Origin: Polyangiaceae bacterium
Lineage (GTDB): Bacteria > Myxococcota_A > Polyangia > Polyangiales > Polyangiaceae
Length of the DNA: 64,000 nt
Direction of reading: 5' to 3'
NCBI GenBank assembly: GCA_020633205.1
Contig: JACKEB010000015.1
Coordinates: forward strand, 405,087 to 469,086
A program made the position numbers and the translations under genes. Below are positions 60,323 to 64,000 of this stretch, piece after piece; the stretch's first letter is position 1, and each line of letters starts with the position of its first letter. The notes under the pieces were generated by a model. That model did not search any database. It was given only the letters and a program-made list of their open reading frames with translations, and was not told the origin of the DNA.

Positions 60323-61894
60323 TCACGCGTCGACTTGGGCGTCGTCAGCGTCCTGAGTGGGCTCTTCCTCCTCAGCCGTGGCCACGCCCAGTTCCTTGGC
60401 TACTTGACCCACGCTGGCGGCGACTTCGAGGGCGCTGCGCGCCTTCGCTGAAGCTTTCTGCGCGGCAATCATGGCGTCTTGTGCCAGGTCTTCGGCGCGC
60501 TTCTGAGCGGACTCGATGAGCTCGAGGTAAGCCGGCTCCACCTGGTCCGCGAGATCCCACACATCGGGCATCGAGTCCGCCGCGACCATGAACCCGAAGT
60601 CGATTGAACCTTGATAGCTCATCACGGTGATGTTCAACGCCGCGCCTTCCATAACCGGCCCCATGGGGTACGCCGCGACCAGCTCTGCCCCCGCCATGTA
60701 AATCGGAAACGGCGGGCCGGGCACGTTGGAGATCACCAGGTTGTGAATCGGTCGGTGTCGATCTGCGAGTTTGAGCCGTGTGTAGAAGCGTGCTGCCAAG
60801 TTGAAGGTCGTGGGGGCAGCGAACTCCGCCCAGTTCTGCAACATGTCGGCGCCGATGGCGTTGTGCTCTTCCTTCGCGCCGCGGGTCGTTGCGGCGATGG
60901 TCAAGAGCCGCTCCCCTGGGTCCTCGACATGGGTGGCGAGCGACGTGAACATCGCGCTCACCTTGTTGTTCGACTGACCCTTCTCCGACGAAGCACGTAC
61001 GCTGATGGGCACCGCGGCGATCAACGGGATTTCAGGCAGTTCGTTTCTTGCCGCGAGGTAACGGCGCAAGGCCCCAGCGCACACCGCCAGCACGACGTCG
61101 TTCACCTTGCAGTCGAAGGCCCGCTTGATGGTCTTGATGCCATCCAGCGGCAGACGAGAGAAGGCGGCGTTGCGCTTGGCGGAGATCGCCCCGTTGAAGT
61201 GCGTGCGCGGTGCGGTGAGCGGCGCGGCGCCGTGCTCCACCTCGGGATCGCGGCGATAACGGATCAAATCCGAGACGGCGCGCGCGGTCTTGGTTGCGAG
61301 CTTCGCCGCCTCCACCGGTTGCTTCACTCGAGAGAGCAGCGCGTAGCGCACCAGATCGCCGTGGGACGGCAGCTCCTCACTAGGCTTCTTTCGCGGAGCA
61401 GGGGGGGAGGACACTTGGCGCTGCAAGTCGAAGAGGTGGACCAACAGACCTGCGCCGCTTGCGCCGTCCACCGTTGAATGGTGGACCTTGCACAGGATCG
61501 CGACGTGCCCGTTCTCCAGGCCTTCGATCACCCACGCCTCCCACAGCGGGCGTGAACGGTCGAGAGGTGTGCTGGTGATTCGGCCAGCTAGAGCGCCAAG
61601 CTCCCGCATTCCTCCGGGAGCGGGGCACGCAACTCGTCGCACGTGGTGGATGATGTCGAAGTGGGGATCATCGATCCAGAGCGGGTGGTGCAAGCCGAAT
61701 GGCACCTCCAAGAGGCGCCTTCGCATGGGCGGCACGAGGTGGATGCGGCTCTCGATCAGCTCGGTCATCCGCTCGAAGGAATAACCGCCCGGCATTTCCG
61801 AAGGATCCAGCACGGCGACCATCGCGACGTGCATGTGCATCTGGGGTGTCTCTAGATAGAGAAACGATGCATCTAGTCCCGATAGCCGCTCCAT
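60323..61894 (-). CDS. WS/DGAT wax ester synthase / diacylglycerol acyltransferase
   Basis: 523 residues. The condensation-type active site is HHSTVDG (H138, H139, D143, G144), and MERLSGLDASFLYLET at the start and NLVISNVPGPPFP further on are family hallmarks. It joins acyl-CoA to a fatty alcohol or diacylglycerol to make storage wax esters or triacylglycerol at the membrane/lipid-body surface. The Glu/Ala-rich C-terminal tail (about 470-523) is an extension. ATG 61894 has GGAGG 8 bases upstream. It is followed by the TMEM68-like gene. Confidence 0.95.
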   Translation of the reverse strand: MERLSGLDASFLYLETPQMHMHVAMVAVLDPSEMPGGYSFERMTELIESRIHLVPPMRRRLLEVPFGLHHPLWIDDPHFDIIHHVRRVACPAPGGMRELGALAGRITSTPLDRSRPLWEAWVIEGLENGHVAILCKVHHSTVDGASGAGLLVHLFDLQRQVSSPPAPRKKPSEELPSHGDLVRYALLSRVKQPVEAAKLATKTARAVSDLIRYRRDPEVEHGAAPLTAPRTHFNGAISAKRNAAFSRLPLDGIKTIKRAFDCKVNDVVLAVCAGALRRYLAARNELPEIPLIAAVPISVRASSEKGQSNNKVSAMFTSLATHVEDPGERLLTIAATTRGAKEEHNAIGADMLQNWAEFAAPTTFNLAARFYTRLKLADRHRPIHNLVISNVPGPPFPIYMAGAELVAAYPMGPVMEGAALNITVMSYQGSIDFGFMVAADSMPDVWDLADQVEPAYLELIESAQKRAEDLAQDAMIAAQKASAKARSALEVAASVGQVAKELGVATAEEEEPTQDADDAQVDA

Positions 61895-61970
61895 TTACTG
61901 ATCCTCCCCCCAAGAGTGTCGCAGCAGTATGCCTGAGTTGCCTACGATCCCTCGGGTTTTGTCCCGGGGT

Positions 61971-64000
61971 TCATTCCTCGTCGTCGTCCGGCTTTGGAGC
62001 GTCTGGGGCCGTGCCTCCGCTGGGCGCAGGAGCACCGCTTGGCATCGCGATCGGCGCGCCCGGGAGTAGGCCGCCTCCGAGTCCACCAGCGAGTCCCTGC
62101 TTGCCCTGCGCTTCCTTGATCTTCGCCAGCGCCTCGTCCGTGTTCTTCTTAATCTTGCGCTCCGCCTTGCGCACGATGTCGCTCGGGATGCGTTTCTTCA
62201 TCTCGCACGCCGGCGGGAATCCACCTTCGCATGCCGCGAGGATGAACATTGTCCCGCGCACTTGATCTCGCTTCGCTCCGCGGCCGTCGAAATGCCCACC
62301 GGCAGCCAAGATGCAGGCGCGCAACTCGCCCTGCACGCAAAGTTGCTCAGCGAGCTCGAGGCCTTCCTTCTCGCCCTCCTTGCCGCCGCCCCCAAGCATC
62401 ATCGCTTGGGCGTACATGCTGCAGCCTTGGATGCTGCCAAGGTCCTTACAGGCGTGCTTGATGAGCCCGAGCCCCTTGTCTCGCTTCCTTGGGATCCCGC
62501 GACCGTCCGCGAGCTGGGCGCCGTAGAACGCGCAGCCGTCGCCGTCCTTGTTGTCGCAAGCCTTCTTGAAGAAGCTGGCGGAGGCTGCGGGGTCTGGCTT
62601 CTCCCCGTCGAGGCCTTGGGCGATGATACCGCCCAGCACGGTGCACGCGCGCCCACTGCCAGCCTCGCACGCCTTGTTGACGCGCTCCTTTGCCTTCGCG
62701 CCGTCGCGCTTGATCGCGCCAACACCCTGGAGTTCGAGCGTCGCAAGTTCCACACAGGCACCGGTATCGCCGTCGTCGCAGGTCTGGCGGATCACCTTCG
62801 CGCCTTCAGGCCCGTCTTTTTCCTTGTCGAAACCCATCGCTCCGACGAGCTTGGCCTTCCCCAGCGCGAGACAGGCAGCGACGTGCTTGTTCTCACACGC
62901 CCGACCGAGCAACTCGCCAGCCTTCTTCGGGTCCGCCTTCACGCCGGTGCCCGTCATATACAGCTGGCTCAGCTCAGCGCAGCCTGCCGGCGGAGCTTCA
63001 TCGCACGCGGTCTCCAAGTGGGTGATGCCCTTGGCGGGGTCTCGTTCCACACCGCGTCCGGACAGATAGGCCAGCGCCAGGTGCACACAGCCTTCCTTCG
63101 CCTCCTTGCCCTCGCAGGCTTGCTTGAAGAGCTTCACGGCGGCTTCCGGATCCGGTTTGTCCTGGGCGATGCCTTCGAACAACATCACGCCCTTTCCTAG
63201 ACAGGCGCGGTCGACCTTCTTCTCGCACGCTTGGTCGAACAGCTCGAACGCCTTCGCCGGGTTCTTCTTGGTCCCAACGCCGTTCAAGAACGCAGTGGCG
63301 AGCAAGGTGCAGCCGCGCGGTTCGAGATCGCCGCAGGACTTCTCCGCCAGAGCGAAACCAGCCTTCTCGTCCTTCTTCAGACCGCCAAGGCCGAGCAGCA
63401 ACATGTGTCCCCGACCAGCGCAGCCCAGTGCGTTCCCGCCCTTGCACGACTTGTCGAAGAGTTCCGCAGCTTGCTTTTCGTTTTTGGTGTCGCCCTTTGC
63501 GTTGAGCAGCGCGCGGCCGAGTCGCGCGCAGCCCTCCATATCGCCGCCATCACACGCCTTGGTGAAGAGCTCCTGGACCTTCGCCGGCTCTTGTCCCGCT
63601 TCGTCCAAGGCCTTTGCGTAGATCAGACACGCCTCCTGATCGGGAGGGGTCCGATTGCACAAGTCTTCGCAAGCGGCCTTGAGTGATTCCTTCTTGCAGT
63701 TCTTGATGAGATTCTGCTCCTGCTGCTCCGCCAGCGCTTTCTGGTGTGAGTGCCAGGCAAACCCGCCCCCTGCGGCGACCAACGCGACGAGCCCGAGAAT
63801 CAGCGGCGTCTTGCTCTTCTTCTCCTCAGCCGCGGCAGGCTCTGAAGTCGATTTCCCGGAGGAAGCGGCCGTCGACTTGGCCTTGACGGCCCGCTTGGAC
63901 GACGCCTTGCCCTTGCCTTCGTTTGCAGACTCGTCCTCGTCTTCAGACTTCTCGTCGTCGTCTTCAGACTTCTCGTCTTCGTCGTCTTCGTCGTCTTCGT
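61971..64000 (-). CDS. Sel1-repeat membrane protein with acidic N-terminus (5' end outside window)
   Basis: At least 676 residues; the frame is open to the window edge, so the start is missing. An acidic Glu/Asp/Lys/Ser stretch (tandem GAA/GAC codons at the edge) and a basic segment precede one membrane helix (LILGLVALVAAGGGFAW), then more than ten Cys-containing Sel1-like repeats (about 36-42 residues each; for example ACDGGDMEGCARLGRALLNAKG, ACDEAPPAGCAELSQLYMTGTGV). The paired Cys at repeat junctions suggest disulfide-stapled repeats in the periplasm. A Gly/Ala/Pro-rich tail ends the protein. Sel1 proteins commonly act as scaffolds for envelope or signalling complexes. Confidence 0.88.
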   Translation of the reverse strand, partial: EDDEDDEDEKSEDDDEKSEDEDESANEGKGKASSKRAVKAKSTAASSGKSTSEPAAAEEKKSKTPLILGLVALVAAGGGFAWHSHQKALAEQQEQNLIKNCKKESLKAACEDLCNRTPPDQEACLIYAKALDEAGQEPAKVQELFTKACDGGDMEGCARLGRALLNAKGDTKNEKQAAELFDKSCKGGNALGCAGRGHMLLLGLGGLKKDEKAGFALAEKSCGDLEPRGCTLLATAFLNGVGTKKNPAKAFELFDQACEKKVDRACLGKGVMLFEGIAQDKPDPEAAVKLFKQACEGKEAKEGCVHLALAYLSGRGVERDPAKGITHLETACDEAPPAGCAELSQLYMTGTGVKADPKKAGELLGRACENKHVAACLALGKAKLVGAMGFDKEKDGPEGAKVIRQTCDDGDTGACVELATLELQGVGAIKRDGAKAKERVNKACEAGSGRACTVLGGIIAQGLDGEKPDPAASASFFKKACDNKDGDGCAFYGAQLADGRGIPRKRDKGLGLIKHACKDLGSIQGCSMYAQAMMLGGGGKEGEKEGLELAEQLCVQGELRACILAAGGHFDGRGAKRDQVRGTMFILAACEGGFPPACEMKKRIPSDIVRKAERKIKKNTDEALAKIKEAQGKQGLAGGLGGGLLPGAPIAMPSGAPAPSGGTAPDAPKPDDDEE

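Noticed and set aside
5658..61061. Identity of the palindromic word with the Bacillus Noc site
   Set aside because: The Noc site (ATTTCCCGGGAAAT) has a 2-base centre rather than 4 between TTTCC and GGAAA; only a loose analogy.

Overview
The window is a stretch of a high-GC bacterial chromosome, most likely from the Myxococcota (a Polyangia/Sorangium-like myxobacterium). This is an inference from content: four Hanks-type Ser/Thr kinases in 64 kb, TPR+PEGA proteins, many lipoproteins with Cys-rich or FG-GAP repeats, a Cys-rich secreted protein with a C-terminal hydrophobic-plus-Arg tail, Sel1 repeats, and frequent GTG/TTG starts. I found no rRNA, tRNA, CRISPR array, insertion sequence or prophage.

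Region by region. 1-4.8 kb: the 2-oxoglutarate dehydrogenase complex (sucA 3' part, sucB, lpdA). 5.1-12.1 kb: two unknown proteins, then a tight block holding a thiolase homologue and a FadB/FadJ homologue that have both lost catalytic residues, an NtrC-type regulator that has lost its phospho-acceptor, Walker lysine and GAFTGA loop, and an apparently intact acyl-CoA dehydrogenase. 12.2-28.6 kb: a TonB-dependent receptor, a coiled-coil membrane protein, a Fam20C-like lipoprotein kinase head-to-head with a polysaccharide deacetylase, a 33-Cys secreted protein, a 1-Cys peroxiredoxin, a four-repeat Cys lipoprotein, a Ser/Thr kinase with a C-terminal sensor-like region, a VWA lipoprotein, an alcohol dehydrogenase and a 921-residue protein of unknown function. 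28.6-29.2 kb: a noncoding region with two perfect inverted repeats built on CCTGCAA, a perfect DnaA box and nested RNA stems. 29.2-50 kb: an acetoacetate-decarboxylase-like protein, a TPMT-family methyltransferase, Cys-repeat and protease lipoproteins, and two similarly composed kinase/TPR-PEGA/lipoprotein modules facing each other across a DUF481 porin-like protein, an SDR and a diiron protein. 50-64 kb: a neutral-lipid block (hydrolase/acyl-CoA ligase fusion, UbiA-like protein, TMEM68/DGAT-like acyltransferase, WS/DGAT wax synthase), interleaved with another kinase, and a Sel1-repeat protein running off the end.

How the genes fit together: lipid and acyl-CoA chemistry recurs (6.4-12.1, 42-44 and 52-62 kb), as does envelope signalling by Ser/Thr kinases placed next to TPR-PEGA and lipoprotein genes. 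Across all of this, in genes and spacers alike, lies a 14-bp palindromic word, TTNCC-N4-GGNAA. I found 15 exact copies by eye where base composition predicts about one. It has no obvious coding explanation and is the signal I would follow first.
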